Shown: in pieces, positions 38,201 through 46,835 of the stretch | Numbering within the stretch: the first letter of the stretch is position 1 | Layout of the letters: each line of letters opens with the position of its first letter | NCBI RefSeq assembly: GCF_900537085.1 | Contig: NZ_UNRE01000010.1 | Coordinates: 1-64,000, forward strand | Source: Agarivorans sp. Alg241-V36 | GTDB lineage: Bacteria; Pseudomonadota; Gammaproteobacteria; Enterobacterales; Celerinatantimonadaceae | DNA: 64,000 nt | Direction of reading: 5' to 3' | Notes under the pieces: generated by a model | The model's database searches: none | Seen by the model: the letters and a program-made list of their open reading frames with translations, nothing else | Told to the model about the DNA's origin: nothing | Position numbers and translations under genes: made by a program

Positions 38201-39131
38201 CTTTTCCCAACTAAATAGTGAAGCTGAGAAAAGTGAGTCAGCGGCTGAGCAGCCAAGCGGCTCTTTACTTGAGGTTTTACCGCCAATAGCTATTAGCTGT
38301 AACGACTGTCAGTTTGGTGACTATCGTATAGGCAACGTTAAACTGGATTTACCGATAGAAAATCAGGCCATGGAGAATGGCCGTTTGTGGGTTGATTGGG
38401 GCCACAGCCAACTAACTGCTGCCTTGTTTTGGAATAAAATCGACGCGCAAGAACAAGCTGGATTTGCTGGTAGCTTTGACAGTTCTAGTATGGAGCAGCT
38501 GATCGAAGACTTAGGTAAAGATAGCCCCTTAAAGGGCACCCCAGCGCGCTTTACCTTTGATGTAAGTTGGCAAGACAGTTTACTTAAGCCACAGATGAAC
38601 AGCTTGGATGGCTCTATATCGGTGAAGACCGATAAAGGCGTAGTGACCGAAATGAGTGACAAGGGCACACGCTTGCTTACCTTAGCCAGCCTAGACACTA
38701 TTCGTCGTCGCCTGCAGCTTGATTTTAGTGATGTATTTGAAAAGGGTCTGCACTTCGATTCAATGAGCGGCAGTATTAATTTTGATAAGGGTGTAGGTAA
38801 CAACCAAGACTTTTACCTAGATGGCGTAGCCGGTGCAATGCGAGGTAAAGGTGAAGTCGACTTCCGTGATGGCCAAATCGATTATCGAGTGAGTTACTCG
38901 CCTAAAGTAACCTCCAGCTTACCAGTGTTAGCAGCCTTTTTGGTAACACCCGCTACCGGAGTTGCTGTGTTGGCTCTGTCTAAACTCTTGGAGCCGGTGG
39001 TGGAAGTGGTTACTCAAATTGACTTCGCCCTTACTGGTAATCTCGCAGAGCCAGAACTTATCGAGCTAGAACGGGTGAAACAAGAAATCAAAGTACCCGA
39101 TGAATTTAGAGCCAGCGAGTCTCGCCAATGA
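35280..39131 (+). CDS. yhdP: AsmA-like envelope lipid-transport protein YhdP
   Basis: A giant 1283-residue bridge-like protein. It has one N-terminal membrane segment (WYGLAIVLVIIAVCLSIA, about 13-30), then a long repeat-free beta-groove region (DUF3971) and an AsmA-like C-terminal domain (MSGSINFDKGVGNNQDFYLD). In E. coli YhdP, with TamB and YdbH, moves phospholipid to the outer membrane. The gene order rng-yhdP-tldD is conserved, with a nitrilase gene inserted here. The start ATG is four bases after rng. The stop overlaps the next start (ATGA). Confidence 0.93.
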   Translation: MATPLRRGARKCWYGLAIVLVIIAVCLSIARGILSFASNYKDDLAQWLVADQDAQLRIGQLSARLRNFRPMLVFEDTEVAIGEDRNTRFSVGALMLELDLWETLEQRQVVFKDLVLDEFHLELRVDPNNSRTSRDFSQSYQAISNVFLGQLTQFSLTNSLIELSFPEHSMNFDIASLDWVNKGDLHQGNGEILIGQDLQNGRVSFRVDLLGDAANVESLTGKLFAKVEHLNLKAMRRLLGASAKHFESDVNLSLWAEFGAEQQQRWLSQWQPSQLSWGEQNKQVLRIDKGLIQGLKVADKWRIDKLPWQLSVNEQNTDFSLQALVSKEQQAWRLAELDLATWSPVLAVLENAESSIAWSQLLKGGQLSQLELEYQQATKQLTYQAELLDVSTQGQAFIPSLNGLNAQVVGDKQQANVKLQQQGGFHLGVQFEETWKIEKLDSDIAIRFADPGLSLRSQHTHLVTPELDFAGKWSLTWPKDGAWPVLSLMANAEIKDAGKAYWYYPEVMPGKVFSYLKDALVEGQAKHSQVLWYGQLNNYPYDAKNGIFQAFVPLDNATFKFDPDWPALKELQLDLLFQNDGLFMESNRARLGEVPAQRISASIPKFQSRSELFITGEIAGSAAGVQDYLLQSPIDALSDSLAQLPLGSGDVAGEIYLNIPLYDGQVEVNGHVDFNGNSIKVKPAGMDLSQVNGRLYFQNDKLRTNNLSALWRGMPLDIKFNTQASEDNYLLDFDLVGRWPLNDVQRAFGIPLREYSSGSLNWQGDLDIRLLPQGQFDYKGDFRSDLLGLALTLPEPMQKRPAETWPTALSISGDGLSGKLQLESNQLISAAAQVDFVDDQKQLKYALLNLGADNDLLWQGEGLAMSFDFAQLDLEPWLKWSKQQIKFTPEKPKTNYTNVSLTVPPLMFIRGSVDEAQLLGQKLNNLNIAYLPRSKTQLQIESEQLIASVAVPEAPSIEEAVKVTIEKAQLNELDFSQLNSEAEKSESAAEQPSGSLLEVLPPIAISCNDCQFGDYRIGNVKLDLPIENQAMENGRLWVDWGHSQLTAALFWNKIDAQEQAGFAGSFDSSSMEQLIEDLGKDSPLKGTPARFTFDVSWQDSLLKPQMNSLDGSISVKTDKGVVTEMSDKGTRLLTLASLDTIRRRLQLDFSDVFEKGLHFDSMSGSINFDKGVGNNQDFYLDGVAGAMRGKGEVDFRDGQIDYRVSYSPKVTSSLPVLAAFLVTPATGVAVLALSKLLEPVVEVVTQIDFALTGNLAEPELIELERVKQEIKVPDEFRASESRQ

Positions 39132-39952
39132 AACTAATCGCCCTACAAATGACCTCAAACGGTGTGGTTAAAGACAATCTTTTGGAAGCCGAACGTTTGC
39201 TGCAACAAGCTGATCCAGCGGCTGGTGATTTAGTCTTATTACCGGAGAACTTTGCTTGTTATGGTGGTGGCGATAAGGCCTATATCTCTATCGCCGAGCA
39301 GTTGGGCAGGGGGCCTATTCAAACATGGCTAAGCCAACAAGCTAAGTTATACGGAATTTACTTGGTGGCAGGCAGTGTGCCTACTCAGTCTCAAGAGCAG
39401 CACCGCTGCTACACCACGAGCTTGGCGTTTTCACCCACTGGAGAACTGTTGCAGCATTATCATAAGCTGCACTTGTTTGATGTTGAGGTGGCCGACAACG
39501 TAGGTAGCTATCGAGAATCAGACAGTTTTGTTGCTGGTGAACAGCTGGCTTGGTTCGATATGGGTGGAATTAGAGTAGGAATGGCGATTTGTTTTGATTT
39601 ACGTTTTCCTTACTTATTTCAGCTGCTGCGCCAACAGGGCTGTGATATTGTATTACTTCCTGCTGCATTTACTGCATTAACTGGGGAAGCCCACTGGCAA
39701 GCACTACTGCAAGCCAGAGCCATAGAAAATCAACTCTATTTAGTGGCCGCCAATCAAACAGGAACACATGAAAATCAACGCCAAACTTGGGGGCATTCAA
39801 TGATTATTGATCCCTGGGGGCGTTGTTTAGATCTACAGCCAAGCGGAATAGTGCCAGCAAGAGCCGATTTTAATCCGCAGCTATTACAGCAAGTTAGGGA
39901 CCGGATGCCCGTGCCGTTGCATGGTCAATTACAACTAGGGTGGAGAGAATAA
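39128..39952 (+). CDS. Carbon-nitrogen hydrolase (Nit1-like)
   Basis: A nitrilase-superfamily amidase of 274 residues with the complete Glu-Lys-Cys triad: Glu40 in LLPENF, Lys113 in YHKLHLFD and Cys155 in AICFDLRFP. The overall pattern suits the Nit1 group, which hydrolyses deaminated glutathione in characterised members. That substrate is inferred. The gene overlaps yhdP by four bases and its end holds the ribosome-binding site of tldD (GGAGAG, 39942-39947), so all three should be co-transcribed. Confidence 0.9.
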   Translation: MKLIALQMTSNGVVKDNLLEAERLLQQADPAAGDLVLLPENFACYGGGDKAYISIAEQLGRGPIQTWLSQQAKLYGIYLVAGSVPTQSQEQHRCYTTSLAFSPTGELLQHYHKLHLFDVEVADNVGSYRESDSFVAGEQLAWFDMGGIRVGMAICFDLRFPYLFQLLRQQGCDIVLLPAAFTALTGEAHWQALLQARAIENQLYLVAANQTGTHENQRQTWGHSMIIDPWGRCLDLQPSGIVPARADFNPQLLQQVRDRMPVPLHGQLQLGWRE

Positions 39953-39957
39953 ACACT

Positions 39958-41403
39958 ATGTCGTTTGAAAAAGTCAGTCAGTCATTACTGGTGCCGGGAG
40001 GCATCGGCGAACAAGAGCTAAGCATGGCGCTGACCGAAGTGGCAAAACACCAAATTGATTATGCAGATCTGTTCTTCCAGCATAGCCGCCACGAATCGTG
40101 GGTACTGGAAGACGGAATTGTAAAAGAAGGCAGCTATAACATTGAGCAAGGCGTGGGGGTTCGCGCAATAAGCGGCGAACAAACCGGCTTTGCCTATTCC
40201 GATGTGATTAACAACAGCGCCTTGTTACAAACTTGCCAAGCGGCTCGAGGCATTAGCCCAAAGGGCGTAAATGCCCGTATAAAGCCTTTTAGTAAGGTTA
40301 CTGCCGAACAGTTTTATCAAGCCGATAACCCCTTAGTTAGCTTGTCTAATCAGCAAAAGATTGCCTTATTAGAGCGGGCTGACAAATATGCGCGCAGCTT
40401 AGATCCTGCCGTTACTCAAGTGATTGTGAGCTTAAGTGGCGTTTATGAAGAAGTATTAGTTGCTGCCAGTGATGGTACCTTAGCGGCGGATATTCGCCCC
40501 TTAATTCGTTTTAACTGTAGTGTATTGGTTGAACGTAACCAACGCCGAGAGCGTGGCTCTGCTGGTGGCGGTGGACGTCGCAACTACAGCTACTTCTTAG
40601 AAGAAGTGAATGGCCGTGAGCGCGCCATGAGTTTTGTTGATGAAGCGGTTCGCCAAGCCTTAGTTAACTTAGAGGCTGTAGATGCTCCCGCAGGTTTAAT
40701 GCCGGTAGTATTAGGCGCCGGTTGGCCAGGCGTATTGCTGCACGAAGCGGTTGGCCATGGCTTGGAAGGTGACTTTAACCGTAAGGGCTCTTCGGCCTTT
40801 AGTGGCTGCATGGGCAAACAAGTTGCTTCTAGCCTTTGTACCATTGTTGATGATGGCACCTTAGGGCAGCGTCGCGGCTCTGTGAATATCGATGATGAAG
40901 GTACTCCTGGCCAATACAATGTACTGATAGAGAAGGGCATTTTAACTGGTTACATGCAAGATAAGCATAATGCCCAGCTAATGAATACTCGCTCAACCGG
41001 TAATGGTCGTCGTGAGTCTTATGCGCACTTGCCTTTACCACGTATGACCAATACCTATATGTTGCCAGGAGAAAGTGAGCCCGAAGAGATTATCGCCTCA
41101 GTAAAACAGGGTATTTATGCGCCTAACTTTGGTGGTGGGCAAGTAGACATTACTTCGGGTAAGTTTGTGTTTTCTGCCTCAGAGGCTTATTTAATTGAAG
41201 ACGGAAAAATTACCGCCCCTATTAAAGGTGCAACTCTGATTGGTTGTGGCCCTGAAGCAATGCAACAGGTGTCGATGGTAGGTAACGACCTAGCACTTGA
41301 TCAAGGTGTTGGAGTGTGTGGTAAAGAAGGACAAAGCGTACCCGTTGGTGTGGGCCAACCTAGTGTTAAACTCGATGAGTTAACGGTGGGTGGTACTGCG
41401 TAA
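39958..41403 (+). CDS. tldD: Metalloprotease subunit TldD
   Basis: Catalytic subunit of the TldD/TldE (PmbA) peptide-cleaving metalloprotease, 481 residues, equal to E. coli TldD. The zinc motif HEAVGHG falls at His262, Glu263, His266, exactly the E. coli numbering, which supports the ATG at 39958. The frame is open six codons upstream to a GTG inside the nitrilase gene. In E. coli the complex processes microcin B17 and degrades CcdA. No such substrate gene is near. pmbA is 680 bp downstream, beyond the divergent darP. Confidence 0.97.
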   Translation: MSFEKVSQSLLVPGGIGEQELSMALTEVAKHQIDYADLFFQHSRHESWVLEDGIVKEGSYNIEQGVGVRAISGEQTGFAYSDVINNSALLQTCQAARGISPKGVNARIKPFSKVTAEQFYQADNPLVSLSNQQKIALLERADKYARSLDPAVTQVIVSLSGVYEEVLVAASDGTLAADIRPLIRFNCSVLVERNQRRERGSAGGGGRRNYSYFLEEVNGRERAMSFVDEAVRQALVNLEAVDAPAGLMPVVLGAGWPGVLLHEAVGHGLEGDFNRKGSSAFSGCMGKQVASSLCTIVDDGTLGQRRGSVNIDDEGTPGQYNVLIEKGILTGYMQDKHNAQLMNTRSTGNGRRESYAHLPLPRMTNTYMLPGESEPEEIIASVKQGIYAPNFGGGQVDITSGKFVFSASEAYLIEDGKITAPIKGATLIGCGPEAMQQVSMVGNDLALDQGVGVCGKEGQSVPVGVGQPSVKLDELTVGGTA

Positions 41404-41434
41404 ACCTTATGTAGGACGGTACATACGCAAAAAC

Positions 41435-41458
41435 AAAAGGGGCCTAGGCCCCTTTTTT
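41435..41458. terminator. Terminator between convergent tldD and darP
   Basis: AAAAGGGGCC / GGCCCCTTTT flanking TA, followed by TT. It is symmetric enough to serve both tldD (plus) and darP (minus), since A-runs and T-runs occur on both sides. Confidence 0.88.
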
Positions 41459-41470
41459 GATCTATAAGTA

Positions 41471-41977
41471 TTAAGCGTTTTCTTTTAGGTACTTAGCCAA
41501 CTCTTGGTGGGCTTTGGCGGGCTGTTCTTGAGCCGCTTCTTTTTTGGCTTGGCGAACTAATTGACGTAGTTTCTGACGCTCTAATTTAGTATTTTGCTCA
41601 AGTAGTTGATTGATTGCATCGTCGCCTTCAGCAACCAACAAATCACGCTGTTTTTCTAAGGCCAGCTGGGCTTGGGCTTGATAAATATGCTTGTTGCGAA
41701 TCTTATCTAGGCCCGCAGCAATCGCTTCTTCATCTTCGGTGCGCATCACTTTGCCAATATAGTTCATATGACGACGAGCAGCTTCGCGTTTGTCTTTTAA
41801 GCGTTTAGCTAATGCTATGGCTTCGCGCAGTGTTGGACTCATCTCAATGGTAGCTAACTGTGGGTTGGTTAAGCCAACTAACTCTGCACCAATCTTTTTC
41901 AGCCGATCTGCTTCACGCTTGATTTCAGACTTACTGATCCAATCGTCATCATCTTCATGGGGCTGTTGATTCTTCAT
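41471..41977 (-). CDS. darP: Ribosome-associated protein DarP (YjgA)
   Basis: A 168-residue highly charged alpha-helical protein of the YjgA/DUF615 family. The N-terminal acidic DDDDWISKSEIKREADRLKK and the central PTLREAIALAKRLKDKREAARR are family landmarks. DarP binds precursor 50S subunits and aids late assembly around the peptidyl-transferase centre. It lies between tldD and pmbA on the opposite strand, an order common in related genera. Start ATG 41977 has GAGAG upstream. It is divergent from pmbA, sharing a 104-bp gap. Confidence 0.95.
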   Translation of the reverse strand: MKNQQPHEDDDDWISKSEIKREADRLKKIGAELVGLTNPQLATIEMSPTLREAIALAKRLKDKREAARRHMNYIGKVMRTEDEEAIAAGLDKIRNKHIYQAQAQLALEKQRDLLVAEGDDAINQLLEQNTKLERQKLRQLVRQAKKEAAQEQPAKAHQELAKYLKENA

Positions 41978-42081
41978 TTTTAACTCTCGTAGTACTTTTT
42001 TTCATATCTTACCAGTTCTTGCATATGGTCGCTCGATGAGTTTTGTTATGCTAGTGAGATGCATGGAGATGAAGAATAACA

Positions 42082-43419
42082 ATGAGCCCTGAAAAACAAG
42101 TTAGCCAAGAGTTAAGTCAATTGAAGCAGGCGGTGGAATTCGCCTTAGAGCAAGCCAAACAATTTGGTGCTGATGAGTCTGAAGTGTCGATTTCAAAGCA
42201 AACCGGAATTTGTGTGGCTACCCGAGACCAACAAGTGGAGACTCTGGAGTTTAATCACGATGGCGCCTTAGGCATCGCGGTTTACTCTGCTAATTGTAAG
42301 GGCAGTGCTTCTACCTCTGATTTAAGCCCAGAAGCAATTAAAAACGCCGTAAAAGCCGCCTACGATATTTCTCAATATACTTCTAAGGACTCTGCGGCGG
42401 GCATCGCAGATAAAGCGCTTTTGGCTAGCGATATTCCTGATCTAGAGCTTTTTCACCCTCATCCTTTAGAGCCTGACTACTTTATTGATGTGGCCAAGCA
42501 GTGTGAAGATATTGCTTTGCGTAATCCACAAATTAAAGCCAGTGACGGCGCCAATATCAACAGCCATTACGGTGTGAAGGTTTACGGCAATAGTCATGGT
42601 TTTGTTGCTGGTTATCCTACCAGTCGTCACAGCATTAGTTGCATGCTAATTGCCGGTGAAAAAGAGATGCAACGTGACTATGCCTATAGCGTGGCACGTG
42701 ACTTCGCCGATCTCGATAGTATTGAAACCATTGCAGCCAAGGCTCAGCAAAAGACTTTAGGTCGTTTAAACAGCCAAAAAATATCAACCTGTGAAGTACC
42801 GGTGGTATTTGACCAAGATGTGGCCAGTGGACTGTTTGGCCATTTAGTCGGGGCGATTAGTGGTGGCAACTTGTACCGTCGTTCATCGTTCTTGTTAGAT
42901 AGCTTAGGTAAGCAATTGTTCCCTAGTTGGCTGTCGATTTACGAAGACCCGTTTATTAAAAAGGGTCTATCGAGCACCCCATTTGATAGCGAAGGGGTTG
43001 CACCAACCGCTAAACATATCATCGCAGATGGTAAGTTAGAGACCTATTTGCTGACCAGCTATTCGGCTCGTAAGTTAGGTATGCAAAGTACCGGTCATGC
43101 AGGCGGTATCCATAATTGGAAGGTTAAGCACAGTGGAATAAGTCGCGCAGAGCTACTCAAGCAAATGGGCACTGGCTTGTTAGTGACTGAAATGATGGGA
43201 CAAGGGGTAAATACCGTTACTGGTGATTACTCTCGCGGTGCTGCGGGTTACTGGGTAGAAAATGGTGAAATTGCCTTCCCGGTGCACGAGATAACGGTAG
43301 CTAGTACCTTGCAAGAGATGTTTAGCAATATAGTGGCGATTGCCGATGACTTTGACAAAGAGAGTGCGATTCAATCGGGCTCGGTGCTTATTTCATCGAT
43401 GAAAGTTGCCGGCAGCTAA
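42082..43419 (+). CDS. pmbA: Metalloprotease subunit PmbA (TldE)
   Basis: A non-catalytic partner of TldD, 445 residues (E. coli 450). It shares the TldD fold but lacks HExxxH, as is usual for TldE. Characteristic segments are NHDGALGIAVYS, PVVFDQDVASGLFGHL and MMGQGVNTVTGDYSRGAAG. It has its own promoter region in the darP-pmbA gap. The symmetric hairpin AGCCCGAG/CTCGGGCT (43441-43462) follows, without a proper T-run. Confidence 0.97.
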   Translation: MSPEKQVSQELSQLKQAVEFALEQAKQFGADESEVSISKQTGICVATRDQQVETLEFNHDGALGIAVYSANCKGSASTSDLSPEAIKNAVKAAYDISQYTSKDSAAGIADKALLASDIPDLELFHPHPLEPDYFIDVAKQCEDIALRNPQIKASDGANINSHYGVKVYGNSHGFVAGYPTSRHSISCMLIAGEKEMQRDYAYSVARDFADLDSIETIAAKAQQKTLGRLNSQKISTCEVPVVFDQDVASGLFGHLVGAISGGNLYRRSSFLLDSLGKQLFPSWLSIYEDPFIKKGLSSTPFDSEGVAPTAKHIIADGKLETYLLTSYSARKLGMQSTGHAGGIHNWKVKHSGISRAELLKQMGTGLLVTEMMGQGVNTVTGDYSRGAAGYWVENGEIAFPVHEITVASTLQEMFSNIVAIADDFDKESAIQSGSVLISSMKVAGS

Positions 43420-43500
43420 GGACTTAGTTGTTCAACCTATAGCCCGAGCAAGTTCTCGGGCTAAGCTTTATTCGCTCAGTTTGAAATAGAGACCCTATTC

Positions 43501-44862
43501 TTAGGCAAGCACAAGCGTCGCCATGCCTAAGAACGAAAATAAACCCATCACGTCGGTTACTGTTGTCAGAGCCATCCCGCCAGCTAGCGCGGGGTCTATT
43601 TTAAACTTCTTCATTAGCAGTGGAATGGTTACCCCGGCTAAACCCGCTAAGGACATGTTAATAAACATCGCGCCTGCGATTATCACACCTAGGGTCCAAT
43701 CACCTTTCCATAAGGTGACGACCAAGGCTATTACCGTTGCCCAAATAACCCCATTGAGCATGCCAATCGCGGCTTCTTTACCAATTAGCCAGCGCGAGTT
43801 CCCTTCACCAATATGGCCTACCGCTAAGCCTCGAATCACCAAAGCAAGGGTTTGATTGCCGGCAATACCGCCCATGCTGGGTACAATGGTCATTAAAATC
43901 GCTAAAGTGGCTAATTGCTCAAGAGTCGCTTCAAACATATTGCTGATGGATGCTGCGACCAGTGCCGCACACAGATTGACCGCCAGCCAAAAAGTGCGGC
44001 GTTGGGTACTTTTTACTACCGGTGCAAAGGTATCTTCATCGTCGTCCATGCCGGCCATACCCATCATGCTGTGTTCGGCATTCTCTCTAATGATATCGAC
44101 TACATCATCGATGGTTATTCGCCCTAACAACCGACCTTGTTCATCTACTACCGGCGCAGAGATCCAATCATGTCGTTCAAATAATGCTGCTACGTCATCC
44201 TCATCCATGGCAACGTGAATGGTTTCGGCGTTGCCGTCCATCACTTCACGCACGTTTACGTTAGGGTTTACGGTAAGCAGGGTAGATAAGGGAATATCGC
44301 CAAGTAGCAAGTCATCTTCATCGACAACATACAAGGCGTCGGTCGCTTCGGGAAGTTCGCCACGCAAGCGTAAATAGCGTAATACCACATCTATGCTTAC
44401 GTCGGCGCGTAAGGTAATGGTATCGGTATTCATAATACTGCCAGCAGTATCTTCAGGGTAGGCTAGAGCTGCTTCTACCCGATGCCGGTCTTGGCCATCC
44501 ATTTGCTCAAGTACTTCTTGGTAAACACTGTCTGGCAGGCTTCGTAGTACGTAAGCAATGTCGTCGGTGTCCATGCCTTCAGTTGCTGCCGCCAAGGTTT
44601 CTGGCGCCATTAACTGAAGTAGCCCTTCCATCACATCTTCGTTGAGCTCTTCGAGGATTTCACCGTGTTGCTCTGGATCGGTAAGTTGCCAAAGTACTTT
44701 ACGCCCTGCTGGTGGACTGGATTCAAGCAATAGCGCTACGTCACAGGGAGGCATTTGATGAAGCATGCGCCTAACATGCACGAACATTCCACTGTCTAGA
44801 GCTTGATTTAGCTCCTGTAAGCGTTTGTGCTGATTAGGGTTTAACTCCATCTCTTCAGGCAT
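43501..44862 (-). CDS. mgtE: Magnesium transporter MgtE
   Basis: A magnesium channel/transporter of 453 residues. It has the cytoplasmic helical N domain (about 1-130), two CBS domains (about 130-255, including SIMNTDTITLRADVS and RITIDDVVDI) and five membrane segments from about 285 on. The pore region carries PSMGGIAGNQTLAL. The acidic MDDDEDTF sits in the plug-linker zone that senses magnesium in characterised homologues. ATG 44862 has AGGGA upstream. It is 69 bp after npr on the same strand and may be read through from the rpoN cluster. No terminator is visible between them. Confidence 0.97.
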   Translation of the reverse strand: MPEEMELNPNQHKRLQELNQALDSGMFVHVRRMLHQMPPCDVALLLESSPPAGRKVLWQLTDPEQHGEILEELNEDVMEGLLQLMAPETLAAATEGMDTDDIAYVLRSLPDSVYQEVLEQMDGQDRHRVEAALAYPEDTAGSIMNTDTITLRADVSIDVVLRYLRLRGELPEATDALYVVDEDDLLLGDIPLSTLLTVNPNVNVREVMDGNAETIHVAMDEDDVAALFERHDWISAPVVDEQGRLLGRITIDDVVDIIRENAEHSMMGMAGMDDDEDTFAPVVKSTQRRTFWLAVNLCAALVAASISNMFEATLEQLATLAILMTIVPSMGGIAGNQTLALVIRGLAVGHIGEGNSRWLIGKEAAIGMLNGVIWATVIALVVTLWKGDWTLGVIIAGAMFINMSLAGLAGVTIPLLMKKFKIDPALAGGMALTTVTDVMGLFSFLGMATLVLA

Positions 44863-44931
44863 AAGCGATCCCTATTGTTTTGTTGGCATGTACCGCTTGC
44901 TAATTGTAGCTCGGCTTTGTTGCGTATTGAT

Positions 44932-45201
44932 TTATTCTTCGTTGAAGTTGGCTTCCACCAAGGCTTGTACCGCATCCAACGCGGCTTCTGCGTCGGCTCC
45001 CTCCGACTCAATGGTTAAGGTACTTCCTTGGGCGCTGGCTAACACTAATAAGCCCATGACACTGGCGGCAGATGCGGTTTTCTCGCCATCAATGATGGTG
45101 AGTTCAGCGTCAAACTGTTGCGCTAGTTCTACTAACTTTGTTGCTGGGCGTGCATGCAAGCCTAGTTTGTTTTTAACAACCATTTGTCTAGTGAGCTTCA
45201 A
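44932..45201 (-). CDS. npr: Nitrogen-PTS phosphocarrier NPr
   Basis: An HPr-like phosphocarrier of the nitrogen phosphotransferase system, 89 residues. The phosphorylated histidine is in KLGLHARPATK. I place the start at TTG 45201: GGAG lies seven bases upstream, and this start makes the site His16, identical to E. coli NPr. The first ATG (45183) would delete most of the first beta strand. The gene therefore overlaps the end of rapZ by 14 bases. It works with PtsP (not in the window) and PtsN. Confidence 0.93.
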   Translation of the reverse strand: MKLTRQMVVKNKLGLHARPATKLVELAQQFDAELTIIDGEKTASAASVMGLLVLASAQGSTLTIESEGADAEAALDAVQALVEANFNEE

Positions 45202-46045
45202 GGCGATGCTCCAGGGTGCGGTGACGTCGTTGCACTTTTCGCTGGGCGCTAAAGTGGCTAGCCAGCTGCTCAGCGACATACACCGAGCGATGTTGACCAC
45301 CGGTACAACCAATGGCAATGGTTAAGTAGGCGCGGTTATTGGCTTCCAAATGCGGTAACCAAGATTCTAATAGCTGGCTGATTTGCTCGACGTATTGGTT
45401 AACTAAAGGCTGCGCAGACAAATACTCTTGCACGGCTTTGTCTAAGCCGGTAAGTGGACGCAGCTCCTCTTGCCAATGGGGGTTAGGCAAAAAACGCGCA
45501 TCAAACATGTAGTCTGCATCATTAGGTACGCCATTTTTAAAACCAAAGGATTCGAATACTAAAATCAGCTGTTGCTGTTGATCGCCAGTAACCCGCGAGC
45601 GAATCAAGCCGCTTAGTTCATGCACCGATAAACGTGAGGTATCGATGCGTAAATCAGCATTTCTAGAAATTGGCGCTAATAGCTCGGTTTCAGATTCTAT
45701 AGCTTCAGCCAAGGATAAGTCGCTTCGACTTAGTGGGTGAACTCGGCGCGTTTCACTGTAGCGGCGAATCAGCGCTTCGTCTTTGGCATCTAAAAAGATA
45801 CTCAGTAAATTTACCTTGGGGCCGGCATCTCGAATGAGTTGGCCAACCGGAGAAAGTTCATCAGGGAGGTTACGAATATCGATACTGATGGCAACTTTGC
45901 TATAGGTCTTTATTAAGTTATCGATAAGCGATTGCCACAGTACTACTGGCAAATTATCGACGCAGTAGTAGCCAAGATCTTCTAATACTCTTAAGGCGAC
46001 GGTTTTTCCTGAACCCGAGCGCCCACTAACGATGATCAGTTCCAT
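45188..46045 (-). CDS. rapZ: RNase adapter protein RapZ
   Basis: A 285-residue P-loop protein with Walker A GRSGSGKT (8-15) and the C-terminal RNA-binding domain containing GCTGGQHRSVYVAEQL. In E. coli RapZ senses glucosamine-6-phosphate and guides RNase E to the GlmZ small RNA. Family-typical DIRNLP and FGFKNGVPNDADYMFDARFL segments are present. It lies between ptsN (26 bp) and npr (overlap) as in E. coli. Confidence 0.97.
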   Translation of the reverse strand: MELIIVSGRSGSGKTVALRVLEDLGYYCVDNLPVVLWQSLIDNLIKTYSKVAISIDIRNLPDELSPVGQLIRDAGPKVNLLSIFLDAKDEALIRRYSETRRVHPLSRSDLSLAEAIESETELLAPISRNADLRIDTSRLSVHELSGLIRSRVTGDQQQQLILVFESFGFKNGVPNDADYMFDARFLPNPHWQEELRPLTGLDKAVQEYLSAQPLVNQYVEQISQLLESWLPHLEANNRAYLTIAIGCTGGQHRSVYVAEQLASHFSAQRKVQRRHRTLEHRLEAH

Positions 46046-46071
46046 GATTATCCCTAAGGCTGATTAGAGTA

Positions 46072-46515
46072 TTAGGCTACCATGATGTCGTACAATTCGT
46101 CATCACTTTGTGCACAACGAAGTTGTTTACATACTTGCTTATCGTTAAGTTTTTCAGCTACTTGAGCAAGAGTATTAAGATGTTGCTTACATTGATCTTC
46201 GGGTACCAATAGTGCAAAAACTAAATCTACCGGTTTATTATCAATAGCATCAAATGAAATGGGTGGATCACAACGCAAGAAAACCGCGGTGGCTTGATGT
46301 TGGTTGTCGATACGGCCATGAGGAATAGCGATGCCTTGGCCAATACCTGTACTGCCCATTTTTTCTCGACTTAATAAGCTCTCGAAAATGCATTGGGTAG
46401 TGGTATCAAGCTGTTTGGCAGCTAGTTCGCTAACGATTTCTAGGGCGCGCTTTTTGGAAGAGCATTGAACTGCACTTTGAGTGCAGTCCAAGCTAAGTAC
46501 TTTATTTAGTTGCAT
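46072..46515 (-). CDS. ptsN: Nitrogen-PTS enzyme IIA (PtsN)
   Basis: EIIA-Ntr of 147 residues, the final phosphate acceptor of the nitrogen PTS. The active histidine is His66 in IAIPHGRID, and the family signature STGIGQGIAIPHG is intact. In relatives its phosphorylation state regulates potassium uptake and other targets. The gene starts eight bases after the hpf stop and is part of the rpoN cluster. Confidence 0.97.
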   Translation of the reverse strand: MQLNKVLSLDCTQSAVQCSSKKRALEIVSELAAKQLDTTTQCIFESLLSREKMGSTGIGQGIAIPHGRIDNQHQATAVFLRCDPPISFDAIDNKPVDLVFALLVPEDQCKQHLNTLAQVAEKLNDKQVCKQLRCAQSDDELYDIMVA

Positions 46516-46523
46516 TGGGGTGA

Positions 46524-46811
46524 CTAACGTTTGTTGAGTTTTTCTTTATGTTTGATGACTTGGCGATCAAGCTTGTCAATCAGACTGTCGATGGCGGCAT
46601 ACATGTCAGAATGCTCAGAGGTTGCAAATACTTCGCCGCCGTTAAGGTGCAATGTCGCTTCAGCTATTTGGTTTAGTTTTTCTACGTTTAAGATGACGTG
46701 AACATTGTTAATCTGATCGAATCGTCGGGTGAGTTTGGCAAACTTGGTGTGGACATATTCTTTCAAAGATTCAGTTATTTCTACGTGGTGTCCAGTAAGG
46801 TTAATTTGCAT
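46524..46811 (-). CDS. hpf: Ribosome hibernation promoting factor (short form)
   Basis: A 95-residue HPF/YfiA-family protein: MQINLTGHHVEITESLKEYV at the start, NVHVILNVEKLNQIAEATLH in the core. The short length matches HPF of gammaproteobacteria, which promotes 100S dimers with RMF. It follows rpoN by 24 bp in the conserved order. Confidence 0.97.
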   Translation of the reverse strand: MQINLTGHHVEITESLKEYVHTKFAKLTRRFDQINNVHVILNVEKLNQIAEATLHLNGGEVFATSEHSDMYAAIDSLIDKLDRQVIKHKEKLNKR

Positions 46812-46835
46812 AGATATCTTCCCCTTTTATTGTCC

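Noticed and set aside
43441-43462. AGCCCGAG/CTCGGGCT hairpin after pmbA as a terminator
   Set aside because: Strong stem but no T-run on either strand. Left unassigned.
43523-44218. Long plus-strand frames opposite mgtE
   Set aside because: Antisense shadows of a clearly coding membrane protein with normal motifs.
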